Source: Salvelinus alpinus
Lineage: Eukaryota > Chordata > Actinopteri > Salmoniformes > Salmonidae
Assembly: GCF_045679555.1 (NCBI RefSeq)
Contig: NC_092120.1
Coordinates: 10,396,305 to 10,460,304 of the forward strand
Direction of reading: 5' to 3'
Length of the DNA stretch: 64,000 nt
Made by a program: the position numbers and the translations under genes. The notes under the pieces were generated by a model that was not told where the DNA came from, searched no databases, and saw only the letters and a list, made by a program, of their open reading frames with translations. Shown here piece after piece: positions 1-41,769 of this stretch; position 1 is the stretch's first letter; every line of letters starts with the position of its first letter.

Positions 1-647
1 GGGACTGATGTACTTCACAAAATAAATGGCATCTTGAGTAAGGAAAATTATGTGGATATATTGAAGCAACATCTCAAGATATCAGTCAGGAAGTTAAAGC
101 TTGGGTGCAAATGGGTCTTCCAAATGGACAATGACCCCAAGCAAACTTCCAAAGTTGTGGCAAAATGGCTTAAGGAAAACAAAGTCAAGGTATTGTAGTG
201 GCCATCACAAAGCCCTGACCTCAATCCTATACAACATTTGTGGGCAGAACTGAAAAAGCGTGTGTGAGCAAGGAGGCCTACAAACCTGACTCAGTTCCAC
301 CAGCTCTGTCAGGAGGAATGGGCCAAAATTCACCCAACTTATTGTGGGAAGCTTGTGGAAGGCTACCCGAAACATTTGACCCAATTTAAACAATTTAAAA
401 GGCAATGCTACCAAATAATAATTGAGTGTATGTAAACTTCTGACCCACTGGGAATGTGATGAAAGAAATAAAAGCTGAAATAAATAATTCTCTCTACTAT
501 TATTCTGAGATTTCACATTCTCAAAATAAAGTGGTGATCCTAACTGACCTGAGACAGGGAATTTTTACTAGGATTAAATGTCAAGAATTGTGAAACTGAG
601 TTTAGATGTATTTGGCTAAGGTGTATGTAAACTTCTGTCTTCAACTG
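1..647 (+). pseudogene. 3' part of a Sleeping Beauty-type Tc1 transposon (fossil)
   Basis: The left edge of the window cuts this element. The + strand carries the C-terminal end of a Tc1 transposase with the PSQSPDLNP motif near 205-230, followed by premature stops, so it is dead. The right end reads GTGTATGTAAACTTC then CTTCAACTG, the terminal inverted repeat typical of salmonid Tc1 elements related to Sleeping Beauty, followed by the TA target dinucleotide at 648-649. A second truncated copy of the same family lies at 43632-44109. The family call is strong; the missing left half lies outside the window. Confidence 0.85.
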
Positions 648-779
648 TATGTGCAACAATGTTGTCAAGGCAGTAACCCCAACAGTATTATTCATTATGT
701 TGGGCGAGGCGCTCTCTCTTGTGCTGCTTAGATTATTGATGACGATATCTGGCTGAATTACAACAGGCTCTTTTTTCTT
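648..779. other. Short unannotated spacer
   Basis: Nothing recognised between the Tc1 end and the SINE. Confidence 0.5.
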
Positions 780-951
780 GAACCTTTATTTAACTAGGCA
801 CGTCAGTTATGAACACATTATTACTTACAATGACGGCCTAGGAACAGTGGGTTAACCACAGATTTTTACCTTGCCAGCTCGGGGATTCGATCTAGCAACT
901 TTCGGTTACTGGCCCAACGCTCTAACCACTAGGCTGGCTACCTGTCGCCCC
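780..951 (-). mobile_element. tRNA-derived salmonid SINE (antisense)
   Basis: On the minus strand this reads as a tRNA-derived head (GTGGTTAGAGCGTTGG, then a B-box-like stretch near 890-905), a body passing through the CCTAGGCCGTCATTG region, and a tail GTTAAATAAAGGTT. The same element recurs at 46947-47136 and 57717-57898. The RNA polymerase III heads lie at the right-hand ends. I call it only a tRNA-derived salmonid SINE, because I cannot separate the named subfamilies by eye. Confidence 0.8.
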
Positions 952-1020
952 ACCTCTTGATTTCTTTAAGGATATTTTTAAGTGTTTGTTCTAGTGGGTT
1001 GGCAGTGTTTGCTGTGTTTG

Positions 1021-1021
<1 letters not shown>

Positions 1022-1072
<51 letters not shown>
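1022..1072. repeat. (GT)n microsatellite
   Basis: About 25 uninterrupted GT units. It produces the false Val-Cys and His-Thr open frames on both strands. Confidence 0.97.
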
Positions 1073-1073
<1 letters not shown>

Positions 1074-2364
1074 TTTGTTGTAATGACAATCTTTAAACAG
1101 CAGGGGGAGACTCTGTTCTGTGAGTTGGATATGAGAAGTGAAGTGAAATAAATAGCACTGTAGCCCTCAGCAGGATGATGTATGGCCAAGTTGATGATTT
1201 TGGCATTCCACACTTGAACTGAACTTGGGTACAGCTGGTGTTCTTGTATGCGTGTTATTTGTGTCCTACTAATCTCTCGTGGACAGACGGACGTATCATA
1301 ACTAGTATCAAGAATCTGATGCAATTACGCAAGATTTCAATTCTGTGTTTCAGAGATTACTGTCCTACTAATAAACCTGACCAAAGAGCAGTATGCACCA
1401 TCACACTTTTTGGCAAATGTATATTTTCTTTTGACATGTAACACCCTCATATACATCAAGTTGATGTATTCTTGTCTGTATATTGTTAAATAATTTAAAA
1501 AAACAAAAACAAGGGAGACAACAAAAGAAAGTGATTAAAAATAGCCCAACCAGCCCCTCTGACCATTCTTGCGTTAGACTAAGTCCCTGATTTAAGACCC
1601 ACTGGGTTGCCAGATTCCTCAGAGGTCCTTATCATGGGGGTTGCCAGATTGTGCCCTCCATCTCAACTGATAAGAAGTCCCAGTGATGTCACAGGGGCGT
1701 GGCTGTGATTTTGATGATCAGCAGTTAATTTACGCGATGACATCATCGCCTCCGATGGCCTGTTAGAGACAGATAGTTGCTGGCCCTGTTTGACGGAGCT
1801 ATTTCTGGTCTGTAACAACATCCAACGTCTGTGTGTGTGTGCGTGCGCGTGTGCGTGTGCGTGTGTGTGAGAGAGTGATGTGGTGTAACCAGGTATGTGA
1901 GGTTTGTCCACACCCTTGGTGCTGTATGTTTAGTGGCTACTGGACTCCAGACCATAAGACAGAAAAGAGACAAGGGAGAAAACCCAGAAGAGTGAAAGAA
2001 CAGCAGTCAGAAAGAAAGAGACTGAGCTCACTTTTCCCGACCTTTCCTCTCTACAGCAGTTATGAGCTCTCTCTCCCTCAGTCTCTCTGTCTCTCTCATT
2101 ATAACATGTGACGTCTCAAGAAGTCAGCATACTCTGGAATGTGAATCAGTCCTGTGTGCCTCTGCTGTGTGTCTACAGGACCGTCTGTATTTCTACTGAC
2201 CTCAGTGTTATATACAGCTGGCTGATCTGGCTATGGATGTTAGACAGAGACATCTGGTGGCTTTAGATTAAGCCCAGTACTCTCATAATGATAATATGTC
2301 ATCTCTTTCAGACTGGAGGGAGGTGAGAACATAACACATTACAAGATCACAAGTCTGTTATTCA
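1073..2364. other. Unannotated upstream flank
   Basis: No gene seen. It contains a short interrupted GT/GC-alternating stretch near 1828-1870 and otherwise unique-looking sequence. The open frames here are repeat-driven or too short to support. Confidence 0.5.
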
Positions 2365-2486
2365 TACACTCTTAGAAAAAAGGGTTCTTTGGCTGTCCAC
2401 ATAGGAGAACCCTTTTTGGTTCAAAGTTAAACCCTTTTTTGGTTCCAGGTATAACCCTTTTTTGGTTCAAGATTAAACCCACTTTT

Positions 2487-2976
2487 GGTTCCTGGTTAAA
2501 ATCCTTTTTTGGTTCCAGATATAACCCTTTTTGGTTCCAGGTTAAACCCTTTTTGGGTTCCAGGTTAAACCCTTTTTGGTTCAAGGTTAAACCCTTTTTG
2601 GTTCAAGGTTAAACCCTTTTTGGTTCAAGGTTAAACCCTTTTTGGTTCCAGGTTAAACCCTTTTTGGGTTCCAGGTTAAACCTTTTTGGTTCAAGGTTAA
2701 ACCATTTTTGGTTCAAGGTTAAACCCTTTTTGGTTCCTGGTTAAAATCCTTTTTTGGTTCCAGATATAACCCTTTTTGGTTCCAGGTTAAACCCTTTTTG
2801 GGTTCCAGGTTAAACCCTTTTTGGTTCAAGGTTAAACCCTTTTTGGTTCAAGGTTAAACCCTTTTTGGTTCAAGGTTAAACCCTTTTTGGTTCCAGGTTA
2901 AACCCTTTTTGGGTTCCAGGTTAAACCTTTTTGGTTCAAGGTTAAACCATTTTTGGTTCAAGGTTAAACCCTTTTT
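2487..2976. repeat. Tandem duplication of a 245-bp block inside the minisatellite
   Basis: GGTTCCTGGTTAAAATCC starts at 2487 and again at 2732. The two 245-bp blocks run through the same order of variant units, ending near 2976. This is a higher-order segment duplication on top of the short-period array. Confidence 0.85.
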
Positions 2977-3190
2977 GGTTCCAGGTTAAACCCTTTTTGG
3001 GTTCCAGGTATAACCCATTTTGGCTCAAGGTTAAACCCTTTTTTGGTTCCAGGTATAACCCTTTTGGGTTCTATGTAGCGCCCTCTGTGGAAAGGGTTCT
3101 ACATGTATTTAGTTTAGCCTATTCATTTGACTATTTAAAAAAAACACGACACATAAAACCTGAAAAAGCCATACATACACATGAGTAAAA

Positions 3191-3334
3191 TCATGGAGGA
3201 TAACACAATCAAGTCTGGGACTTATTTCCATTGTTAAATCATGGAGGATAACACAATAAAGTCTGGAACTTATTTCCATTGTTAAATCATGGAGGATAAC
3301 ACAATAAAGTCTGGGACTTATTTCCATTGTGGTC
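3191..3334. repeat. 48-bp tandem repeat, 3 copies
   Basis: Three units of 48 bp, each beginning TCATGGAGGATAACACAA, start at 3191, 3239 and 3287, with one or two differences between copies. Their antisense frame gives a repeated peptide because 48 is divisible by three; no coding function is supported. Confidence 0.93.
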
Positions 3335-3670
3335 CTCTTGAGACAAGATATCAAGGCAAGATCGAACACAGTTGAACACAGTATGGCAGTGAAATAATAA
3401 AACAGACAAGAAGAACATCTATCTCATCATTGCTGTTACATCATAGGGGTTATTCATATGGTCACAGAAGACATCAAACATATTTTTACTTTATTTTTTA
3501 AAGCTGCCCAGCTTTTGTTTTTTATGGGCAGAGGCAACACAAAAGGGTTCTACATGGAACCAAAAGGGTTCTTCAAATGGTTCCCCTATGGGGACAGCCA
3601 AATAACCTTTTCAGGTTCTAGATAGAAAAAAAAGTTCTGAGAGTGTACCTGTACAAGTATGTCTTCTACT

Positions 3671-4383
3671 ACTCTGAAGAAAAATATAAACGCAACATGC
3701 AACAATTTCAACGATTTTACTGAGTTACAGTTCATATAAGGAAATCAGTCAATTTAAATCAATTAATTAGGCCCTAATCTATGGATTTCACATGACATGG
3801 GTGGGCCTGGGAGGGCATAGGCCCCCACAAAAAGGCTTTATTACAGAAATAAATACTCCTCAGTTTCATCAGCTGTCCGGGTGGCTGGTCTCAGATGATC
3901 CCACAGGTGAAGAAGCCAGATGCGGAGTTCCTAGGCTGACGTGGTTACAAGTAGTCTGCGGTTGTGAGCCCGGTTGGACGTACTGCCAAATTGGAGGTGG
4001 CTTATGGTTGAGAAATTAACATTAAATTATCTGGAAACCGCTCTGGTGGACATTCCTGCAGTCAGCATGCCAATTGCAAGCTCCCTCATAACTTGAGACA
4101 TCTGTGGCATTGTGTTGTGTAAAAAAAGCTAATTTTAGAGTGGTCTTTTATTGTCCCCTGTACAAGTTGCACCTGTGTAATGATCATGCTGTTTAATCAG
4201 CTTCTTGATATGCCACACCTGTCAGGTGGATGGATTGTCTTGGCAAAGGAGAAATGCTCACTAACAGGGATGTCAACAAATTTGTGCACAGAATTTGAGA
4301 GAAATACGCTTTTTGTGCATCTTTTATTTCAGCTCATGAAACATGGGAACAACATTTTACATGTTGCGTTTATATTTTTATAG
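3671..4383. mobile_element. Non-autonomous Tc1-like element, longer copy
   Basis: Ends read CTGAAGAAAAATATAAACGC and, at the right, GCGTTTATATTTTTATAG, which are inverted complements. The element carries no transposase frame. An internally deleted relative sits at 18541-18880, flanked by TA. The repeat is common in salmonid DNA; the Tc1/mariner assignment rests on the TA target and terminal repeats. Confidence 0.75.
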
Positions 4384-5129
4384 TTTATATTTTTTGAGTA
4401 GTTGAGTAGGAGGAAGTTAGGAGGAAGGAGGAAGTTATGTCTGTAGATAGACACATACCTTGCTGAAGAGCAAACGCATCTGGACAACATGTATCTGGGT
4501 TTTGTTGGTGTGTCCACTGTGTCCCATAGAGAGAGGAAGAGGAAGTGTGTGTGTGCTCAGCATCATTTATTGGGGTTGTGTTGTGTCTCTCTGTGTTTAA
4601 CAGTGAATGTACTTAACAGTTTTACGTAAAAAACAATAGGTATTTAATAGCTCTTGGCCAAAGTCACCCCTGCATTTTCCCTTCATTCCTCATTCCCCCT
4701 CTCTTTTCCCTGCTTTCTCTCTCTCCATTAGCTCAATCTCTCTCTCTTTCCCAGCTGGGCAGTTACTGCTTCGGGTGGCAGGATTGCATCAGCAAGCCGG
4801 CTTTTCTCCTCCGCTATCCCTCTCTCCCCAGCCCCCCCTCTCTCTCCATCACTCCACCCCCACTCCTCCGTTCATTTGTCTCAATCCCACCACATTTTCC
4901 TCCCTTGCTCTCAATGCCTCCCCTTCTCTGCGTATTCTCTCTCTCTTGCACCCCTTTCTGTTATTCTTCTCTGCCGTCCCTTCTACAGTCCCCTCTCCAT
5001 CTCTCTCCCTTTGCTTTTCTCTTCACCCTTTCATATATCCCCTTCTTCCTCCATCTTTCCATCATTTTCTATTCCCCCTCTCCCTCCAATCTACAGTGTC
5101 TAATAATCTCTCTCCGCTTCCTCTCTTCA
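4384..5129. other. Pyrimidine-rich flank leading into a minisatellite
   Basis: Becomes strongly C/T-rich from about 4670. The long open frames here are low-complexity Ser/Leu/Pro translations and are not considered genes. Confidence 0.6.
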
Positions 5130-6185
5130 TCTCTCTTTATCCCCCCTTCTACCTCCCTCTTTCCATCTCGCTATCTCTCTCTTCACCTCTTTATCCCCCC
5201 TTCTACCTCCCTCTTTCCATCTCGCTATCTCTCTCTTCACCTCTTTATCCCCCCTTCTACCTCCCTCTTTCCATCTCGCTATCTCTCTCTTCACCTCTCT
5301 TTATCCCACCTCTTCTACCTCCCTCTTTCCATCTCGCTATCTCTCTCTTCACCTCTCTTTATCCCACCCCTTCTACCTCCCTCTTTCCAGCTCGCTAGCT
5401 CTCTCTTCACCTCTCTTTATCCCACCCTTTCTACCTCCCTCTTTCCATCTCTCTATCTCTCTCTTCACCTCTTTATCCCACCCTTTCTACCTTCCTCTTT
5501 CCATCTCTCTATCGCTCTCTTCACCTCTCTTTATCCCACCCCTTCTACCTCCCTCTTTCCATCTCTCTATCGCTCTCTTCACCTCTCTTTATCCCACCCT
5601 TTCTACCTCCCTCTCTCTCTCTTCACCTCTTTATCCCACCCCTTCTACCTCCCTCTTTCCATCTCGCTATCTCTCTCTTCACCTCTTTATCCCACCCCTT
5701 CTACCTCCCTCTTTCCATCTCGCTATCTCTCTCTTCACCTCTTTATCCCACCCCTTCTACCTTCCTCTTTCCATCTCGCTATCTCTCTCTTCACCTCTTT
5801 ATCCCACCCCTTCTACCTCCCTCTTTCCATCTCGCTATCTCTCTCTTCACCTCTTTATCCCACCCCTTCTACTTCCTTCTTTCCATCTCGCTATCTCTCT
5901 CTTCACCTCTTTATCCCACCCTTTCTACCTCCCTCTTTCCATCTCTCTCTCTTCACCTCTTTATCCCACCCTTTCTACCTCCCTCTTTCCATCTCTCTAT
6001 CGCTCTCTTCACCTCTCTTTATCCCAACCCTTCTACCTCCCTCTTTCCATCTCTCTATCGCTCTCTTCACCTCTCTTTATCCCAACCTTTCTACCTCCCT
6101 CTTTCCATCTCTCTATCTCTCTCTTCACCTCTCTTTATCCCACCCTTTCTACCTCCCTCTTTCCATCTCTCTCTCTCTTTTCCAC
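5130..6185. repeat. About 54-bp pyrimidine minisatellite
   Basis: Roughly 19 units of about 54 bp (some 52-58 bp) containing CTTTATCCCACC, TTCTACCTCCCTC and TTTCCATCTCGCTATC, followed by CTCTCTTCAC. The + strand is almost pure pyrimidine with isolated A or G. Because the dominant period is divisible by three, a false reading frame of more than 400 codons runs through it. Confidence 0.93.
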
Positions 6186-6632
6186 TTTTATCTCCCCTAT
6201 TCCAAATGTCCATTCTGAGGTAGTAGGAGTTTAAACAAACTGAGGCAGGCAGAACAGCGGATGAAACCCATAAAGAAGCCTGCGGAGGGCCAGAGAGTAT
6301 TAGCCAAGCAAATATACCCTTCCTGATTAAAGCTGTCCCCCTATCGCACCACGTCCTTTCCATATCGTCTAATATCCTATCATACCAACATGTTCACTAC
6401 TAACTGCTCTTCGTCTCTCTCCTCTGTCCATTCCCCGTCGTCACTCTCTTTATCCCTCACTCTCTTTGTTTTCCATTCGTCATATCGGAGACTATGCGAA
6501 GGGGGATGTCATGTTATAGATGCTTATAACTGTTTATGAGGACTCTTTCGCTAAATGACGTGCTCCTCTTTTCTGTTTTGAAAGGGAATACTGTTGCCCT
6601 CTTATCACACTGTTACACATTTTCTCATTCTC

Positions 6633-6633
<1 letters not shown>
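6186..6633. other. Unannotated spacer
   Basis: No supported feature. Confidence 0.5.

Positions 6634-6721
<88 letters not shown>
6634..6721. repeat. (CA)n microsatellite
   Basis: About 43 uninterrupted CA units, in the opposite orientation to the longer GT tract 230 bp downstream. Confidence 0.97.
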
Positions 6722-6724
<3 letters not shown>

Positions 6725-6943
6725 TTTCTCTCACTCACTCTGTAATGTGAGGCGTTGTTGTCTCCCTCACAATAACTCTTCAGAGGGTTAGTGTGTGACA
6801 GTGACACTTGGTGACTTGTGTGTGTGAGAGAGATGTTGGGTGACTATGGTCAATAGAAGTATTGTACTGTATCCAACACCTGTGTGCGATCTCATATCAT
6901 ACCACCCAAGTGCTGCCAGGAATCGCACGCACTCACTCACGCT

Positions 6944-7188
<245 letters not shown>

Positions 7189-8000
7189 TTGGCCATGTCG
7201 GAAGGCAATTGGTATCAGATGAGGACTCATGAAGAGAAGATGACGACCTGAGGAGCTGGAGGAGGAGCTGGAGAGGATCACCGTGGAGAAGGAAGGATGC
7301 AGATAGCCCTCAACTGAACCAGAGAGGAGGAAGAAAGAGAAACAGAGAGTGATAGTGCATAGTGCATGCTCAGAGAGGTGGAGACGGGGAACGTCCAGTA
7401 AAGTAGAAATTGTGTTGAAAGCAGAGAGACTGAAAACGAGTGGGAGGATGAAGAGGCAAGGTCACACAGGCACAGTCCTGTTAGAGAGAAGGAATGGTGT
7501 GATATTGCAGTTTGGAGGACAGAGTTGTACAGAGGTCCATTGCCTGTGGGTGCATGGTTGGGCGTTTTCCTCTCTTGTTGCTCTCTAAATTTAGCCCCGG
7601 GTCACTCTTAAGTGCCTCCTTGATTAACCCGCCCTTCTCCCTCTTTTCCTTCTCCATCATAACATTCCATTTATTCCTTTACTATTCTTCTCTTTTCCTT
7701 GTTATATTCCCAAATATATTCACCTTTTCCAGTCCACATTTTGCCTTCAAGGCATCACCTCCCAACAGATGGTTCCTCTTCCATGCATTGCCCAAATGGG
7801 AGGTTTACACAATGATGTATTTGCCACGTCAACAGGCCAACTCACATTATGTGGCTCAAGTAGCGCAGCTTAATAATGGAGATTTCACACAATCTGAAAT
7901 GTGCTGTAAATGTACAGTAAACCATAGGGGGCAACCATAGACTGTACATGGGGCACAACTCATTTAGCGAACCCCTAAATATGAAGCCTAGGTTTACACA
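7189..8000. other. arhgef2 upstream flank, nothing recognised
   Basis: No coding exon or known repeat could be supported. A short acidic coiled-coil-like frame at about 7245-7300 is closed by stops on both sides. Confidence 0.5.
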
Positions 8001-8292
8001 CCAAGCAACCTTCACCTCTAGAGAAACTCATCTGTGGTTGGTGAAAAGAATGAAAGGGGGTGTTTTCCTCTGAATAGCTCCGCGTTCAGAGGCGCGGCTT
8101 AAAAATGTTCGCTCCTCCTCCTGATTGCTGAGTTCGAGTTTCCTGCGTGAGAAACCGTTCAGTTGTTCGTCGGGGCGCGTACTCCGACATATGGAGAAAA
8201 GTGAACGGATTCGCCCTCCATGCGCAATTATCTGACGCCGCCTGTTCCACTGGAAATATTGAGGATCATTCTCTGTTGATCCCGTCCTCGTT
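8000..8292 (+). promoter_or_regulatory. arhgef2: Probable arhgef2 promoter-proximal region and 5' UTR
   Basis: The 290 bases before the start codon are richer in CpG than the surroundings and contain CTCCTCCTCCTGATTGCTG near 8112 (ATTG could be an inverted CCAAT-type box). They also contain a perfect 8-bp stem, CCTCTGAA/TTCAGAGG at 8067-8092, around a CpG-containing loop. No convincing TATA box. The transcription start was not located; the assignment is by position. Confidence 0.45.
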
Positions 8293-39162
<30,870 letters not shown>

Positions 39163-40600
39163 TTCCGAGACTATTCCGAGTTAACATTGACCTCAAACTG
39201 GATACGCAAACCAGAAAACAGGACTTGAGAGCTGGACCAACATATTCTCAACCTTCAACCAACCAGACCTGATAGAACTTATCTTCAGTGATTCCATCTA
39301 TTTGTCTTTCTTTGGCATAGAAAGCCTACCCAGGAATTGTGTATTGTATCATGGTATAAGTTAGTTCGGAGAGGTTATATGTTTTTCTAATGTTATGTTA
39401 AAAGCTTCATCCTCGGGATTGAATCCCTTTTTCCAATCCCACTCTTCGTTTCTTCTTTCCCTTTTCAAAACAAGGATGACTAATAACAGAGAGGGATTAG
39501 GGTGAAGAGGAGGGTCGGGTTCGCAACAACAATGGAATTCTAATGGTGGACTGTTGATCTATAGGTGTCTGCTGATACCAGTAGGAACTATTCTGTACTG
39601 TAACTGCCTGTCATTGTTGTACATTTAGTGTCACCTCTCTACAGACCTGGTTTGTCTGTGATGGTGGAGCTGACTGATTTGAAACTGAACTTAGACCAGT
39701 AAAGGAGGGCGGGACAGGAAAGGAGGGTATACATATACTGTATATCATTGTTAAAAAAATGTGTGGGTATTAATCAACTCTCACCCCCACTCCTTCTTGA
39801 ACACAAAAACTTGAAAACTCTTGTGCTTTTCATAAACCAAATTGTTTCTTTTTTCTAGGAAGACAACAGTAGTGAGCCACCATGAGGGGTTTTATACTGA
39901 ATATTTTATAAAAATGGGGAGGGGGGGTTACAATTACCTGTTCTGATTTTTGAAGGATACACACAGAAGGACCATACTGAACCAAAAAACAACATCATTG
40001 ATATATTAATTAGGATAAAGAATTGCATCCTTAGAATAAGGATTGACTAATCTGACTGACTGTACCTGGAATATTTTCACCTCTTTTATAATCTACAGTT
40101 GTATGTTTCATACATGAACTACTAAATTGATCTACTAAAACGTGGTTTACACTGTACTTAATCGTGAGTTCAGATTTGCCGGTGGAATTGACTTTGATTG
40201 TCTCTAATGTATTTCACCCTTATGGTTTTTAGGATGATAAACTGTTGCTACCAGCCAACTCCACCAGCAACACTGACACCAACCAAAACCTCCTTTAACA
40301 AAAAGTCAACATTTTTCTGACTGTCTTTGAGCTCACCCCTTAACCATGAAGCGACTGTATTATGTAGGAATGTAAATTATTTGACTGGATTCAAAGGGTG
40401 TTTCCTTGTTTGAACTACATAAAAAAACAGTTTTTTCCTTTATATGTTACATATATTCTATAAGAAGTATTTGTCTGTATAAATATTTGATCTGTTCTGA
40501 AAAAAGAAAATTACTTTTTAACGTTAATGTTGTAATTTTGTCTTTTTATTATTTTTATTTGACTTACCATTATTTTAATTTTGTGTGCTGTTTATAAATC
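39163..40600 (+). other. arhgef2: Probable arhgef2 3' UTR and flank
   Basis: AT-rich, increasingly so after 40300, without an open frame worth reporting. I see no clear canonical AATAAA, so the transcript end is not placed. Confidence 0.5.
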
Positions 40601-40649
40601 TTACAGAAATCTAGAGTGTCTTGGAAGTTGTTATTGGCGCGCGTGCACG

Positions 40650-40825
40650 CGTGTGTGTCTGTGTTGGGAGAGGGTCGCCCTCTGACAGGTGTGCAACATT
40701 CCGTGTGCGTGTGTGTCTGTGTTGGGAGAGGGTCGCCCTCTGACAGGTGTGCAACATTCCGTGTGCGTGTGTGTCTGTGTTGGGAGAGGGTCGCCCTCTG
40801 ACAGGTGTGCAACATTCCGTGTGTG
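40650..40825. repeat. 58-bp minisatellite, 3 copies
   Basis: GTGTTGGGAGAGGGTCGCCC recurs at 40661, 40719 and 40777 (period 58), with near-identical units containing CTCTGACAGGTGTGCAACAT. Antisense frames repeat because of the period; they are not a gene. Confidence 0.95.
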
Positions 40826-41013
40826 TGTGTGACAGTGTGTCTGATATCCAACTTTCCACATGAAAGTACTGGATACACAAGAGATTTTATTATAGCAACA
40901 TCTATCTTACCATGTATTGGCTTTACTCCAGGTTTGATCCATTTCCTATCAGATCGGTGAACTGAACTAATGGCCAGGTAGGCTTATTGCACTTAAGGAA
41001 AAACCACAGAAAT

Positions 41014-41205
41014 GTCACATGTGAACACATGAAGTGTTCAAAAAACACATGCTTTCATGTGATCTTATGTGAAGTTAATGTGATAACACATGACAACATG
41101 TGATAACATGAAACTACACATGTGAAAACGTGATCACATGTGAAGTGTTCCAAAAATACGTTTTCACATTTGAAATGTAATGTGAAATCATGTGGGTTTT
41201 TTGTA
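41014..41205. repeat. CACATGTG palindrome-rich repeat
   Basis: Repeated CACATGTGAA, CATGTGAT and GAAGTGTTC motifs in both orientations, forming imperfect hairpins; likely a degenerate dispersed repeat. Confidence 0.6.
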
Positions 41206-41769
41206 AGGGAGTCCATAGCCAGGAATTTCTACAGCCAAGATAGCCTACCTATCAATAGAGACACACCCATGGTTATAAAAGGAATGAGTGAGTGCTTCAA
41301 GTCCAGCATAGCCATATCCTATCTGTCCGGCAGCAGCCACACCCTGTTGTCTTGGAAATAGATATAAAACGTCAAGTCATTTCAGAGACCTCTCCTGTCA
41401 AGCGGATACGAAACGGGACTATCAGGTGCGTTTCATTTCATTATGCTGTATTATGGCATACATTGTTGGGGAAATATATATATTTTTTAACAATATAAAT
41501 CTTTGATTTATGCAGTTCATAATTGTGTTTAATTTTGGAAAACGATATGGTGATTAAGCCACAAAAAATAAATGTTGGTTTCCCTGCTTTTTTTCACATG
41601 GAGGAATCTCAGGAATGAGTGGTGGGCTAGACTGTTGTAGGCAACATCACCAGAGACGAGAGGAATTTAGAGTCTGTAGAGTCAGGTCGGAGGACTATTT
41701 GCTTGCTCTGGCCAGATGTTGAGTTTTGTGATAAGCAAGCAGAAATGACACAACGCCGAAATTTCATTT

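Larger units (their letters stand above)
2365..3647. mobile_element. Expanded copy of a minisatellite-bearing MITE
   Basis: The ends TACACTCTTAGAAAAAA (2365) and its degenerate complement GAGAGTGTA (ending 3647) match those of three other copies in the window (9403-9565, 24628-24851, 46081-46321), which are only about 160-240 bp. This copy is 1283 bp. Its core is a 20-25-bp array built on AACCCTTTTTGGTTCCAGG (about 2400-3075), and the centre holds unrelated sequence with a 48-bp triplicate. The recurrent terminal inverted repeat suggests a non-autonomous DNA element; the superfamily is not assigned. Confidence 0.8.

Noticed and set aside
4775-6218. Open frames of 207 and 437 codons rich in Ser, Leu and Pro
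   Set aside because: They are translations of the 54-bp pyrimidine minisatellite, whose period is divisible by three. No splice context, conserved domain or start context.
7230-7310. Acidic coiled-coil-like peptide EELEEELERITVEKE, a possible missed exon
   Set aside because: A stop lies just upstream in the same frame and another follows soon; no acceptor/donor pair fits, and no family match is recognised.
40570-40880. Antisense frames of repeated peptide over 40570-40880
   Set aside because: Generated by the 58-bp minisatellite and flanking GT repeats; three different frames repeat equally.
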